A DNA stretch of 64,000 bases, from assembly GCA_037143335.1 (NCBI GenBank), contig JBAWZA010000006.1:1-64000 (forward strand), given 5' to 3'. Positions within the stretch are counted from its first letter, which is position 1. Every line of letters starts with the position of its first letter. Positions 43,852-53,459 of this stretch are shown here, in pieces. Both the position numbers and the translations under genes were made by a program. Under the pieces are notes generated by a model that did no database searches, was not told the origin of the DNA, and worked only from the letters and a program-made list of their open reading frames with translations. Source of the stretch: PALSA-1296 sp037143335 (GTDB lineage: Bacteria > Bacteroidota > Ignavibacteria > Palsa-1295).

Positions 43852-46428
43852 CTAAAGCATAGAGCGAACACTTGATTCAACTGTGCTCAATGCTTCTTTC
43901 AACTTAGAGGGATTTTTTCCGCCTGCTTGCGCGAAGTTCGGTCTGCCTCCGCCTTTGCCATCTATGTGTAGGGCTATCACACCGACCAATTTCCCTGCTT
44001 GGATTTTCTTTTCTTTTGCAAGATCATCCGTGACCATCACGATCAGCGATGCGCCATCATCAATCTTTGCGCCGATTACGATGACAACTCCGATTGTCAT
44101 CTTTGCCTGAATCAGTTCGGCGAATGCTTTTAATTCTTCATTCGAACTTGCAGAGACTAACGCCGTCGCGAGCATGACCTTCGTGCCTTCAATCAGCTTT
44201 GCAGAGTTAACAATGGATTCTGCTTCCGATTTCCGTGAATCAATTTTGAGTTTAGAAATTTCTTTTTCTAACTTTCGCTTTTCATCTTCTAATTTTTCCT
44301 TTTCGGAAGAGAGGTCGGTGAGCTTCGTGAGTTGTTCCGAAATCCAGCGTTCGACACCTTTGCCTGTTACTGCTTCTATTCTCCGCGTGCCGCTTGCGAT
44401 GCTCGACTCAGAGACAAGTTTGAATAGGCCGATCTCGGATGTATTTTGGATATGTGTTCCACCGCAGAACTCACGTGAGAAAGGACCGAAGTCCACTACA
44501 TTCACCGTCGCTCCGTATTTATCTCCGAAGAACATGAGTGCTCCCATTTTCTTTGCTTCTCCGAATGGGATGTTGCGATGATGCTGGAGTTTTATTGCCT
44601 CACGTATTTTATCGTTGACCAACTCTTCGATATTATGAATATCTTCGGGACTTACTTTTTGGTAATGAGCAAAATCAAAACGCAGTCTCTCATCAGTGAC
44701 AAGCGAACCAGCTTGATGAACATGTTGTCCCAAAATTTCGCGAAGAGCTGAGTGCATCAAATGCGTTGCCGAATGATTGCGCATGATGTCGTAGCGACGT
44801 GGACGATCCACCGAAGCACTCACCCTCGCACCTTCTGGAATCATGCCACCTTCGGTTTCAATCACATGGCCGATAGCCGCGCCACCACCAAGTTTGCGGA
44901 CATCAGTGACGTGGTATGGGTCTCCGTTTATCACCAACATACCTGTATCCGAGATTTGTCCTCCGGACTCAGCATAGAAGGGTGTTTTATCAAGAACGAC
45001 CATATCATCCTCGACGAGAATGATATTGCCTTCGTCTTCTAATTCTTCATAACCTGTAAATTGTGATTGAACATCTAGCAGGGAAGTCGTAGCAATCTCT
45101 TTATGCTTCTTTGAAGCATGTACTGCTTTAGATCGGCTCTTTTGTTCGGTGAGTAATTCATCAAACTTGTTCATGTCAACACTCAACCCACGTTCGAGCG
45201 CAAGGACCTGTGTCAAATCAATCGGGAAACCGAACGTGTCATAAAGTTTGAACGCATCTACACCGCTTATGAATGGTGACTCTGACTCTGTCTCGTGTGA
45301 GGAGATTTCGTCGAAGAGAGATAAGCCTCTATCAAGGGTTGCATTAAAACTTTCCTCTTCGCCTTTGATTACTCGGTAAACGTGATCTTTCCGTTCTTTA
45401 AGTTCTGGGAAAACCGAACCCATTATTTGTACAACTACAGCAGTCAGATCGCATAGATATGGATCCTTGAACCCAAGCTTTCTCCCATAGCGAGCGGCAC
45501 GCCTGAGTACACGTCGAAGAACATACCCTCTTCCTTCATTGCCAGGTAAGGCTCCATCAGCGATCGCGCAACTTAGTGTTCGGATATGATCGGCGATCAC
45601 GCGCATGGAAGTGTCGGTCTCTTCGTTGTGTCCGTATGCAATTCCACTGCGCTCGCTTAGCCATTTGATATATGGCTCAAATACATCGGTATCATAATTC
45701 GAGTATTTGTTTTGCATGACTGCACATACTCGCTCGAATCCCATTCCGGTATCCACATGCTTTTGCGGAAGGTCTTCTAACTCACCTGAAATGTTTCGGT
45801 TATGCTGAATAAAAACCAAATTCCAAATTTCAATCACTTCCGGCGAACTCATATTGACAAGATGTCCGCCAGATTTATCGGCTGTCTTATCATAATGGAT
45901 CTCTGAGCACGGGCCGCACGGACCGGTCTCACCCATTTCCCAAAAATTATCTTTTGCTCCAAATCGTAGGACGTGCGATGGGTCAATGTCTGTTTCCGAA
46001 ATCCATAGAGAAGCGGCTTCGTCATCCGTCTCATAGACTGTTGCGTAGAGACGCGTTTTATCCAAGCCCCACACTTTTGTCAGCAGCTCCCAAGCCCAAC
46101 CGATCGCTTCTTGCTTGTAATAGTCACCGAAGCTCCAGTTACCGAGCATCTCGAAGAGAGTATGATGATAGGTATCTCTGCCTACTTCTTCGAGGTCGTT
46201 GTGTTTGCCCGATACGCGGATACATTTCTGTGTATCTGCTGCTCGAGTGTAAGTACGGGTGCCTTCGCCTAAGAAAACATCTTTAAACTGATTCATCCCA
46301 GCATTGGTAAAAAGCAGAGTTTTATCCCCATGCGGAATTACCGGCGCACTTGGGACAATCGTGTGACCCTTCGAGCGGAAAAAATCAAGAAAACTTTGGC
46401 GTATTTCGGTTGAAGTCATAGACAACAT
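43852..46428 (-). CDS. alaS: Alanyl-tRNA synthetase
   Basis: An 858-residue class II synthetase. Catalytic core: RSKGHTIVPSAPVIPHGDKT, LLFTNAGMNQFKDVFLG, WEMGETGPCGPCSEIHYD and DTGMGFERV. The editing domain shows HSATHLMHSALREILGQHVH and the zinc-binding CGGTHIQNTSEIG. A C-terminal DHHA1 domain ends NFAQAGGKNPSKLKEAL. Length and motifs are complete. The ATG is at 46428, with a second ATG three codons later. A strong hairpin with a T-run ends only six to ten bases before this start, so transcripts coming from clpS should stop there. Confidence 0.97.
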   Translation of the reverse strand: MLSMTSTEIRQSFLDFFRSKGHTIVPSAPVIPHGDKTLLFTNAGMNQFKDVFLGEGTRTYTRAADTQKCIRVSGKHNDLEEVGRDTYHHTLFEMLGNWSFGDYYKQEAIGWAWELLTKVWGLDKTRLYATVYETDDEAASLWISETDIDPSHVLRFGAKDNFWEMGETGPCGPCSEIHYDKTADKSGGHLVNMSSPEVIEIWNLVFIQHNRNISGELEDLPQKHVDTGMGFERVCAVMQNKYSNYDTDVFEPYIKWLSERSGIAYGHNEETDTSMRVIADHIRTLSCAIADGALPGNEGRGYVLRRVLRRAARYGRKLGFKDPYLCDLTAVVVQIMGSVFPELKERKDHVYRVIKGEEESFNATLDRGLSLFDEISSHETESESPFISGVDAFKLYDTFGFPIDLTQVLALERGLSVDMNKFDELLTEQKSRSKAVHASKKHKEIATTSLLDVQSQFTGYEELEDEGNIILVEDDMVVLDKTPFYAESGGQISDTGMLVINGDPYHVTDVRKLGGGAAIGHVIETEGGMIPEGARVSASVDRPRRYDIMRNHSATHLMHSALREILGQHVHQAGSLVTDERLRFDFAHYQKVSPEDIHNIEELVNDKIREAIKLQHHRNIPFGEAKKMGALMFFGDKYGATVNVVDFGPFSREFCGGTHIQNTSEIGLFKLVSESSIASGTRRIEAVTGKGVERWISEQLTKLTDLSSEKEKLEDEKRKLEKEISKLKIDSRKSEAESIVNSAKLIEGTKVMLATALVSASSNEELKAFAELIQAKMTIGVVIVIGAKIDDGASLIVMVTDDLAKEKKIQAGKLVGVIALHIDGKGGGRPNFAQAGGKNPSKLKEALSTVESSVRSML

Positions 46429-46433
46429 AAAAC

Positions 46434-46467
46434 GAAAAAAGCACCAAATGGGTTACTTTGGTGCTTT
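46434..46467 (-). terminator. Intrinsic terminator between clpS and alaS, at the alaS start
   Basis: On the minus strand AAAGCACCAAA, an eight-base loop and TTTGGTGCTTTTTT form a strong hairpin with a T-run. It lies 22 bases past the clpS stop, and the T-run ends about six bases before the alaS ATG. It clearly can terminate clpS transcripts; it might also act as a regulated leader element of alaS. Confidence 0.85.
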
Positions 46468-46488
46468 GAAAAAAAGAGTTGGATTCTG

Positions 46489-46815
46489 TTAGGTTACTAC
46501 CTGAGTATGTAAACCAATTTCTTCAAGAACGGAGCTCACACGCAGGCATTCGGACATCGCACCATCGAATACCACAGATTTGCCACGAGTATGGACTTCG
46601 TTGGCAATCTTTTCGGCATGACCGGATGAACATCCGATTGCTTTCGTAACTTGCGAAATCACCTCATCAAATGTATGGAAGTTGTCATTAAATAGCACAA
46701 CCTTCACAGGCAGGTCAATGATGGTATCAACTTCATCGTGCAAGTACTCTAACGTATCCGTAGAATTCCAGATCGTATTGGGCTGCCACAATGCTTTGGC
46801 GAGATCAAAAATCAT
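46489..46815 (-). CDS. clpS: ClpS adaptor protein
   Basis: A 108-residue ClpS-like adaptor. The core VVLFNDNFHTFDEVISQVTK (normally VVLHNDDYTPMEFV in enterobacteria) and VHTRGKSVVFDGAMSECLRV match the family, which delivers N-end-rule substrates to ClpA or ClpC. The ATG at 46815 gives a normal-length protein; a GTG at 46863 would add 16 residues. The usual partner clpA/clpC is not next to it. It follows the TIR-domain gene by about 90 bases and precedes alaS, separated from it by a terminator. Confidence 0.88.
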   Translation of the reverse strand: MIFDLAKALWQPNTIWNSTDTLEYLHDEVDTIIDLPVKVVLFNDNFHTFDEVISQVTKAIGCSSGHAEKIANEVHTRGKSVVFDGAMSECLRVSSVLEEIGLHTQVVT

Positions 46816-46904
46816 TTCGTTAGTTTGAAGTTTATTTCTATAAACGGCTTTAAACACAAACACTACAGAATTGTTTCAGATTTTTTCTCCGTTTATTTGT
46901 CAAA

Positions 46905-48392
46905 TTAGTGAAGATTAATAGTGCGTGAGTAATGAGGATTTGTTCTGATGTTATCAAAATCAGGGTCGGAGATGACTTCTGCTCTCTTCCCTGGAGCAAA
47001 AGTGAAAAGGAAGTCAAGAATATCCAGCGCCTTATCCCCCTTATATTGCTTTGCGTAGCAGCACGCAGTGTTGTAGAGCAGTCGGATATCTTTCGGGTGA
47101 AGAAGTAATAAAGAGTCAAAACATTTTGTCGCTGCTTCGGTTTCCTCAGCCATATCAAGTGCCAACGCATAATTCGTAGCCAATGTCAGACTATCTGGAT
47201 GATTTGGGAGTAGATGGCGGCATAAAGAAACAGCCGCTCTTCCATAATCCCGTGACTGATACCGATCATTTTGACGAGCACAGACAATCCCAGCCAGAAG
47301 AAAATAGCTCACATTTGTTGAATCGATTTTGATCGCACGCTGGAAAAGAGAGAGTGATCGAGATTTATCACTGCCAATAAGTTTAGTCGCCAAATTTGCA
47401 ATTTTCGATGCATCATTCGGATGTAAAGCAACATCCTTCTCCATTATTTTTATGGTGGCCTCGTCGGCAGAAAGTGACCATATGTGACCATGAAGGTCCA
47501 AACTAACTTTATCCCGTAGGTTAAAGAGTTCAATGGCATTGCAAGTATAGTTGCTCTCCCAAATCTCGCCGCCACGTTGGGTATCAAAGAGTCTTACAGC
47601 TATAAAGTCAATATCATGTTCTTTCCGAACGATGCCTTCGATGACATATCGAACGTTCAGCTCTTTTCCGATAGCAGTAGCATTTAAGTTGGTGTTCCTA
47701 TAGCGGGCAGTGAGTGTTGAATTTACCAGTGAGAAACCTTCGAGTTTCGAAAGACGAGTTTGAATGCCTTCTGAAAAAATGTCCAAGTTTTTTGTGCTAT
47801 CATTCTCCATGTTGAGCGTGCTAAAAGGAAGCACTGCAATCGACATCCCTACATCGGCTTTAACACGAGATTTTGATGCTAAAAAAAAGACTAGAACAGC
47901 AATGACAACTATTCCAATTATTCCAAAATAAATGCGCTTCCGAGCTTTTTGTTTTCGAGATTTATGCGTTGCGATTTGTGATTCTTTGTGAGGTTCGCCT
48001 TCCTCCATCCGTGAGATTTGGCTCTTGACCGCATGTAAAATTGCTTCTTCATCATGGTAGTTCGTTCGTTGGATTCCAGCAAGTGCATACTCTAGCCGTC
48101 CGGGGAGATTTACTGTTCCGATTTCAATCGGAAGGATAATCTTTCCGTGTTCGGCGGCAATGGCAATTTCTTTTGAAACGTTGCTCGAAGCTACCGACGA
48201 CTCCGAGAGGAGTGCGAGAAAAATATCGCTCTGCTTAATGTTATGGACTATCTCATCTGACCAGATTGATGCTCCAGCAATTGACTCTTGGTCAATCCAT
48301 ACGGTATATCCTTCGCGTCTTAATACGGCAAGCAAGTGCATTGCTTGTTTTTCGTCTTGACGAGAGTAACTAATAAAGATGCCGGGATTCAT
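46905..48392 (-). CDS. TIR domain-membrane-FlgO/TolB-N-like-TPR protein
   Basis: A 495-residue protein. Residues 1-120 are a TIR domain: GIFISYSRQDEKQAMHLLAV, the SIWSDE segment (42-47) and SNVSKEIAIAAEHGKIILPI (70-89), in which Glu75 aligns with the catalytic Glu of NAD-cleaving TIR domains. Residues 154-172 form one membrane helix. Residues 183-290 (SIAVLPFSTLNMENDSTKNL, IFSEGIQTRLSKLEG) resemble the FlgO/TolB N-terminal domain found in cyclase-associated signalling proteins. Residues 310-480 contain TPR repeats. The likely topology is a cytoplasmic TIR and a periplasmic sensor with TPR. It could be a signalling or defence protein; no partner effector gene is evident. Confidence 0.85.
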   Translation of the reverse strand: MNPGIFISYSRQDEKQAMHLLAVLRREGYTVWIDQESIAGASIWSDEIVHNIKQSDIFLALLSESSVASSNVSKEIAIAAEHGKIILPIEIGTVNLPGRLEYALAGIQRTNYHDEEAILHAVKSQISRMEEGEPHKESQIATHKSRKQKARKRIYFGIIGIVVIAVLVFFLASKSRVKADVGMSIAVLPFSTLNMENDSTKNLDIFSEGIQTRLSKLEGFSLVNSTLTARYRNTNLNATAIGKELNVRYVIEGIVRKEHDIDFIAVRLFDTQRGGEIWESNYTCNAIELFNLRDKVSLDLHGHIWSLSADEATIKIMEKDVALHPNDASKIANLATKLIGSDKSRSLSLFQRAIKIDSTNVSYFLLAGIVCARQNDRYQSRDYGRAAVSLCRHLLPNHPDSLTLATNYALALDMAEETEAATKCFDSLLLLHPKDIRLLYNTACCYAKQYKGDKALDILDFLFTFAPGKRAEVISDPDFDNIRTNPHYSRTINLH

Positions 48393-48485
48393 GCCTATTA
48401 TGAATGAAAAGGTCGATTAAGCAACAATCATAAAGGACTTTTACGTTCAATCATAAATCCCACTAATATTAGCCGTTGCGTGCTT

Positions 48486-49508
48486 TTATTTTGACTTTTT
48501 TATCACGATTTCTTTCTGCTTTGCGGCTGATTGATAGAATGCTTCAACGACTTGCATTCTGGCAAGTGATTCTTCTCCACTCGAAATCAACGGGACTAAT
48601 CCACGGATGGCATTAACAAAATGTCGAAGTTCGTTTTCGTACGACTTCTTGAAAAGTGCTACTTGGGAATCGGATTTTGCCGGAGTAAGATTAACTAAAT
48701 TGCCGGCAACACTTTTATAGACTCGGAGTGGATTGATAAATGCTGAGCCTTTGTCGCCGAATACATTGCAATAAAAAAAGTCGCCTTCGCGGTGGAACGT
48801 CCAGCTTGACTCAATGGTCAAGGTGACATTATTTGCCAATCGTAGAAAAACAGCACATGAGTCTTCTACTTTCTTTGTAAACTGGTGGTAGCTTGTCGCG
48901 CTGATAGTCGAGACCTCGGGATAATTCAGAAGCCAGAGTGCCATATCAAGCATTACGATTCCCAGATCTAAGAAAACACCGCCACCAGATTTTTCTTTTT
49001 GCTGTTGCCATGCAGCCGCGGATGATTGCTGTTTGAGCCAACCCGATTTGATATAAAAAATTTTGCCAAGCTCACCATTCTCAATGAATGATTTCAGAAT
49101 CATTGTATCGGGTCTGAACCTGTTGTTCATACCGACCATTAATTTCCGATTGTATTTTTTTGCACAATCAGCGATCTCTTTTGCCTCTTTGAGGGTACGA
49201 GCGATTGGTTTTTCGACGAGTGCATGTTTGCCCGCCTCCATAGCAGCAATGGCGGCGGATTTGTGCTGATCTGTTGATGTACAAATATCAACAGCATCAA
49301 CCTCACTACCGAGAGGAGAGCTGAGCAATGCGTCAATCGTCTTGAACGTCGCAGGTATCCCATAGCGGAGCGCAACAGCCTTCGCCTTGCGTTCGTCAGG
49401 GTCAACGACCGCAACGACTTCCACGTCATTCATTTTCGCAAGAATCGGCAAGTGAACCACTTGTCCGACATTCCCGCACCCAATTACAGCGATTTTTATC
49501 TTGTCCAT
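48486..49508 (-). CDS. Gfo/Idh/MocA family oxidoreductase
   Basis: A 340-residue NAD(P)-dependent oxidoreductase. The N-terminal Rossmann fold begins KIAVIGCGNVGQVVHLPIL, with DICTSTDQHKSAAIAAMEAG and the EKP motif (VEKPIARTLKEA). The C-terminal domain contains SGGGVFLDLGIVMLDMALW, typical of sugar dehydrogenases and dehydratases. The ATG at 49508 is preferred: a -7 element TATTTTTG (49513-49520) overlaps any longer start and would leave the mRNA nearly leaderless. Substrate unknown; nucleotide-sugar or inositol-type compounds are usual. Confidence 0.9.
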   Translation of the reverse strand: MDKIKIAVIGCGNVGQVVHLPILAKMNDVEVVAVVDPDERKAKAVALRYGIPATFKTIDALLSSPLGSEVDAVDICTSTDQHKSAAIAAMEAGKHALVEKPIARTLKEAKEIADCAKKYNRKLMVGMNNRFRPDTMILKSFIENGELGKIFYIKSGWLKQQSSAAAWQQQKEKSGGGVFLDLGIVMLDMALWLLNYPEVSTISATSYHQFTKKVEDSCAVFLRLANNVTLTIESSWTFHREGDFFYCNVFGDKGSAFINPLRVYKSVAGNLVNLTPAKSDSQVALFKKSYENELRHFVNAIRGLVPLISSGEESLARMQVVEAFYQSAAKQKEIVIKKSK

Positions 49509-49512
49509 ACTA

Positions 49513-49520
49513 CAAAAATA
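49513..49520 (-). promoter_or_regulatory. -7 element TATTTTTG, leaderless start of the oxidoreductase gene
   Basis: TATTTTTG on the minus strand is followed by TAGT and then ATG at 49508, so the transcription start should coincide with the start codon. No TTG stands at the normal -33 distance. Confidence 0.5.
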
Positions 49521-49625
49521 CGGCATTAAGAGATCTATCCTTCATTTTTTACCAAAAAGCTGAAACAATTCGCAATAAATTGGGTTATTATCTTGCCAAG
49601 TGTGTTTGAACTTTGTGAAAATTCT

Positions 49626-50561
49626 ATGAAAAAGTTTCTAGTTTGCATTCTGCTTTTAACTCCAGTGATTGCTTTTGGTCAAGGAAATGGCTCGGTAGTG
49701 GTCCAACCAAAACCGATTTCCGGTGAAACTGGGTCACGGCTTGACAGAGATTATTCTCGGTGTATTTTTAACCCGAATAGAGCTAACCCGGAGCGCATCC
49801 TTCCGGATGTTAATACTTTTGTAATGGAATCCTCCGACCCCAAAGCCATCAGCTTTAACCTCAAGGACACTACCATTATGGGACCTGCAGGTGGTTTGTT
49901 TGACCTTGTTGGTCAGATCAGAAATAATATTTCCCAGCCAGTGCAGATCATTTTCAAGCGTACACGGATTCGCGTCATGGATACAACCATGGATGATTTC
50001 GGGCATTTACTCAATAGCGCAGGTATTTGTCTTTGCAATTGCTACGCGAGCTGGATTGATAGCCTTACGAAGTTTGAAGCGTGCAGGTTGGACTCGGGAT
50101 TCCTCGGCAGTATGACATTTTCTTACACGCCTTATACTTCACTGACATTCGATCGGACGGATTCGATGATAGATCAGATCACTATCACCGCTCTCACTGG
50201 CGATCCAAATGATACCTACACTTTTACAGTGAAGAGCATCATCATGCCCGCGGCGGGAGTCGAGAAAACCATTTCTCCCTCAAGTGCACCGAAAATTTTA
50301 TCAATCTATCCGAACCCGCTCTCCCAAGGGGATGCGATTAAGGTCAGAGTCTCTTCTCCGAAGGAGAGTGCTGTAAGCTACTCCATCTCCGATGCCGTTG
50401 GCAGAACGGTTGGCTCAGGTGTTACTCGTCAGCACTTAAATCTTGGCGATAATACACTCACGATCACTTCACTCGATGGCTTGACTACTGGGAATTATAT
50501 ACTCCGAATCACTCTGAGCGACGGCACAAATTCCAGCCGATTCTTCCAAGTGATTCGTTAA
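49626..50561 (+). CDS. Secreted protein with T9SS sorting domain
   Basis: A 311-residue protein with signal peptide MKKFLVCILLLTPVIAFGQ; the ATG at 49626 is chosen for that reason. The central part is beta-rich (DTTIMGPAGGLFDLVGQIRN, SQPVQIIFKRTRIRV, GSMTFSYTPYTSLTFDRTDS), with a few cysteines (SAGICLCNCYASWID) and no known enzyme motif. The last 80 residues hold LSIYPNPLSQGDAIKVRV, DAVGRTVGSG and LTTGNYILRITLS, a type A sorting domain. Divergent from the oxidoreductase gene and convergent with the DUF2723 gene (three bases apart). Confidence 0.85.
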   Translation: MKKFLVCILLLTPVIAFGQGNGSVVVQPKPISGETGSRLDRDYSRCIFNPNRANPERILPDVNTFVMESSDPKAISFNLKDTTIMGPAGGLFDLVGQIRNNISQPVQIIFKRTRIRVMDTTMDDFGHLLNSAGICLCNCYASWIDSLTKFEACRLDSGFLGSMTFSYTPYTSLTFDRTDSMIDQITITALTGDPNDTYTFTVKSIIMPAAGVEKTISPSSAPKILSIYPNPLSQGDAIKVRVSSPKESAVSYSISDAVGRTVGSGVTRQHLNLGDNTLTITSLDGLTTGNYILRITLSDGTNSSRFFQVIR

Positions 50562-50564
50562 GTT

Positions 50565-53459
50565 TTATCGGAGTTTATTCCGCCGCTCGACTAAACTTTG
50601 CAACTCTGGAGGAATCAGGCTATCTGGTACTCCGAGCATATTTATTGCGGAGTTATACCGAATTAAGGCTTCAGCCTTCTTGCCTTGTAGTTCAAGTTTC
50701 CGTGCCTCTGCTTCATAGCGTTTGGCAATGAACATCCTGTCGTGAGTATATTTCTCAAGTTCATCGAAGAGGCGAATCGCCTCGTCGTAATTACCAACGA
50801 TCATCTCCATCCCTGAACGCATGAGTTCAAATTGCAAGTGGCGTTGTTGGTCTTGCTCTGTACTTCCACTACTTGGGTCGCCTCGCTTGAGCACATCCAA
50901 CGAAAGTTTAGCATATCTCTCTGCATTCTTATTGTCACCGCATTGACTGAATTGCTCAGCGATTACGGTGTAGAGAAGCATATCCACTTTCACAATTTCT
51001 GGCGGAAGTCTGCGGTCCATTGAATCTAATACCCGTAATGCCTCAACTTTATTTCCATGTTGAAGTTCATAGGTTGAGAGTTTCAGGTAGCATTCGTAGT
51101 AACTTTGGGAGTACTCCGCATCGAGTTCGCTGTGATGAGCTTTCGGATCATTGTATGTTCGTACCAGCATTCCTTTACGCGGCGTTGTCGAAGGGATTGT
51201 CGGTGGATTCAGGAGATACTCCTTCATCCTTGATTCGAAGATAGGTCCGCCATAATCTGACCGAAAGTCCGGATGGGTATCTGGTGTGAGGCGAAGCGCC
51301 ATTCCTTCAGCCGCAAGAAATGGATCAAGACCAGAACGATAATTATTTGGAACAGATGTCGAAAAATAAATCGGGCGATCATTTATATTGTTCTTGATGA
51401 TGTCAACGATAAGTTGGTCGCTGACAGTGAAGATGTATTTATTTTCCTTTGGATTTCCGAACGTGCCTGTCTGCTGCCAATTAAGAGTTGTGGCTGACCT
51501 GCCAGAATCTGCGGTGATGTACCTGACAGTTTCAGCTGAAATTGGGACTGATTGTGCACGCATTCCACCGCTCGCATAATGCGGAGCCATCTGCGAACCT
51601 TCTTTTGCATTGAGAGATGCGTCTGTGAAATCACTCAGACGTACCTTCTTAGCTCCCCAAGGTTCGTGATTCTTGAGTTGCTCAATGTACCAACCGATGT
51701 TCGAAAGCGATAGTTGAATTACTCGGACATCTCGGCGAACACCATACACGTCCTGCAAACACCAAATGGGGAAGGTGTCATTATCCCCAAACGTAAAGAG
51801 GATTGCATCTTTTTCACAACTTTGCAGAATGTTATATCCGTAATCGTATGGGATATAATTTCCTTGTCTTGAGTACTCCGCCCACTTTGAACTCTCGTCA
51901 AAAGATTTGCCACCGATTAACCCAGCAAGCCCGATACATTGATTGAGCGGGACAAGTGCTAACGCCGCCAAGAGCACTCCTCCGATGAGTGCAGTGTTTC
52001 CTTCACCCGTTGCAATTGCATGCGATAAATTCTTGCCATTATCGGGCATCTCTGATTTTTTTCTGCGCATGACTTCCATTAGACCAGTAGCGCCGATGCC
52101 TATCCAGAGCGCGTAAACATAAAATGCTCCGACGTAGAAATAATCTCGTTCTCGTGGTTGAGGCTCCTGCTGATTCTGATACCATGCAGTCATCCAACCC
52201 ATCATGATAAACGCGGCTAAGAGTGTCAGTGCACGTTTCGGATCACGTTTGAAATGCCAGTAACAACCGAAGAGTCCGAGAAGGAATGGAATGCCAAGTG
52301 TTTTACTCCAATCAACCCCCGCATCCTGCTTGTCACTTTCGCGACCGATAAAATTCCACTCCAAATATCTATGGAACATGTGGTCAGTCTGATAACGCCA
52401 AAAGAAATCTGCATCGCTCGTATATTTATCCCACGTCGGACCGGATCTATTTCCTTCGTCACTTGCAACTCGGCGAGGGAATGGAGGACGGTACCCGTAT
52501 TGATCGCGGTTAATAAAACTTGTCAGGCGAGCAAGATTTTTAGGAGCATTCTCGTTCATCGGAGGATTTTGATTCGCTCGAACAACCATCATCGTATATG
52601 TCGAGTAACCGACGAACAACAGCATCGCTGACCAGAGGCTCAGGTTCAGAAGTGGTTTACGCTTGGTATGAGAATACCAAATTCCATAAATAGCACCGCC
52701 GAGTAAAGCAAGTGCGATCACCTCGCCAACCCCGCCACCGCCGAGCCACTCCACAAGTTGCGAGAGTACTAACTTATATGCAATAAAAAAAGCAACGACA
52801 GAAGCGACAACCATGCCAAGCCACGATGAAATCGTGATCTCATTTCTCCGCTTGTAGTAGATAAGCATGAAGCACGGGAATATCGTAAGCAACCCGAGTT
52901 GGTGAACGCCCATCGAAAGCCCGATCACGTATGCTACCAAGAGAATGTATTTTTCCGAATGCTTTTCATCAGCATGATCATACCATATCAGCATCAACCA
53001 GGGAATCAGTGCAATGAAGAGTGTGCCAAACGCATACACTTCGCACTCAAGAGCATTAAACCAAAAGCTATCAGTAAAGCAATAGCTGAGCGCACCGACT
53101 AATGCTCCGCCGAAATGTGTGAGTACATCGGTCGTAGATTTTGGTTTGCCTCTCCAAAGTGTAATCAATCGAACAATAGTAAGGTATGCTATCATCACCG
53201 TGCCAGCTGAAGCGAGTACCGCAAAGAGGTTATACCTTGCGACAGGGTCAGCCATCGTTGGCAATATCATTGCTATCCTCCCGATAATAGTCCAGAGTGG
53301 AGACCCAGGTGGATGCGGTACTTGCATAGCCCATGCCGCTGCCGCAAATTCACCGCAATCCCAAAAGGGGATGGAGGGTTGCATCGTGAAAAAATAGGTA
53401 AGAAAAGCAACCAAGAAACTGATGCCAGCAAAAGCGTAATGGGTTCGTTTCAAATTCAT
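50565..53459 (-). CDS. DUF2723 membrane protein (GT-C/protein O-mannosyltransferase-like)
   Basis: A 964-residue protein. Residues 1-530 carry about ten membrane helices with the DUF2723 signature FWDCGEFAAAAWAMQVPHPP and GSPLWTIIGRI close to the N-terminus; the acidic DCGE lies in the first periplasmic loop, as in GT-C enzymes. The rest is soluble and ends with TPR-like helices (AEARKLELQGKKAEALIRYN). These proteins are thought to transfer sugars from lipid carriers to proteins in Bacteroidota. The ATG at 53459 is used; a frame opening 48 codons upstream is not protein-like. It may glycosylate T9SS cargo, by inference. Confidence 0.88.
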   Translation of the reverse strand: MNLKRTHYAFAGISFLVAFLTYFFTMQPSIPFWDCGEFAAAAWAMQVPHPPGSPLWTIIGRIAMILPTMADPVARYNLFAVLASAGTVMIAYLTIVRLITLWRGKPKSTTDVLTHFGGALVGALSYCFTDSFWFNALECEVYAFGTLFIALIPWLMLIWYDHADEKHSEKYILLVAYVIGLSMGVHQLGLLTIFPCFMLIYYKRRNEITISSWLGMVVASVVAFFIAYKLVLSQLVEWLGGGGVGEVIALALLGGAIYGIWYSHTKRKPLLNLSLWSAMLLFVGYSTYTMMVVRANQNPPMNENAPKNLARLTSFINRDQYGYRPPFPRRVASDEGNRSGPTWDKYTSDADFFWRYQTDHMFHRYLEWNFIGRESDKQDAGVDWSKTLGIPFLLGLFGCYWHFKRDPKRALTLLAAFIMMGWMTAWYQNQQEPQPRERDYFYVGAFYVYALWIGIGATGLMEVMRRKKSEMPDNGKNLSHAIATGEGNTALIGGVLLAALALVPLNQCIGLAGLIGGKSFDESSKWAEYSRQGNYIPYDYGYNILQSCEKDAILFTFGDNDTFPIWCLQDVYGVRRDVRVIQLSLSNIGWYIEQLKNHEPWGAKKVRLSDFTDASLNAKEGSQMAPHYASGGMRAQSVPISAETVRYITADSGRSATTLNWQQTGTFGNPKENKYIFTVSDQLIVDIIKNNINDRPIYFSTSVPNNYRSGLDPFLAAEGMALRLTPDTHPDFRSDYGGPIFESRMKEYLLNPPTIPSTTPRKGMLVRTYNDPKAHHSELDAEYSQSYYECYLKLSTYELQHGNKVEALRVLDSMDRRLPPEIVKVDMLLYTVIAEQFSQCGDNKNAERYAKLSLDVLKRGDPSSGSTEQDQQRHLQFELMRSGMEMIVGNYDEAIRLFDELEKYTHDRMFIAKRYEAEARKLELQGKKAEALIRYNSAINMLGVPDSLIPPELQSLVERRNKLR

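Noticed and set aside
44752..45042. Plus-strand frame with His-rich peptide inside alaS
   Set aside because: It lies antisense to a fully conserved editing domain and follows its codon pattern; it is a shadow frame.
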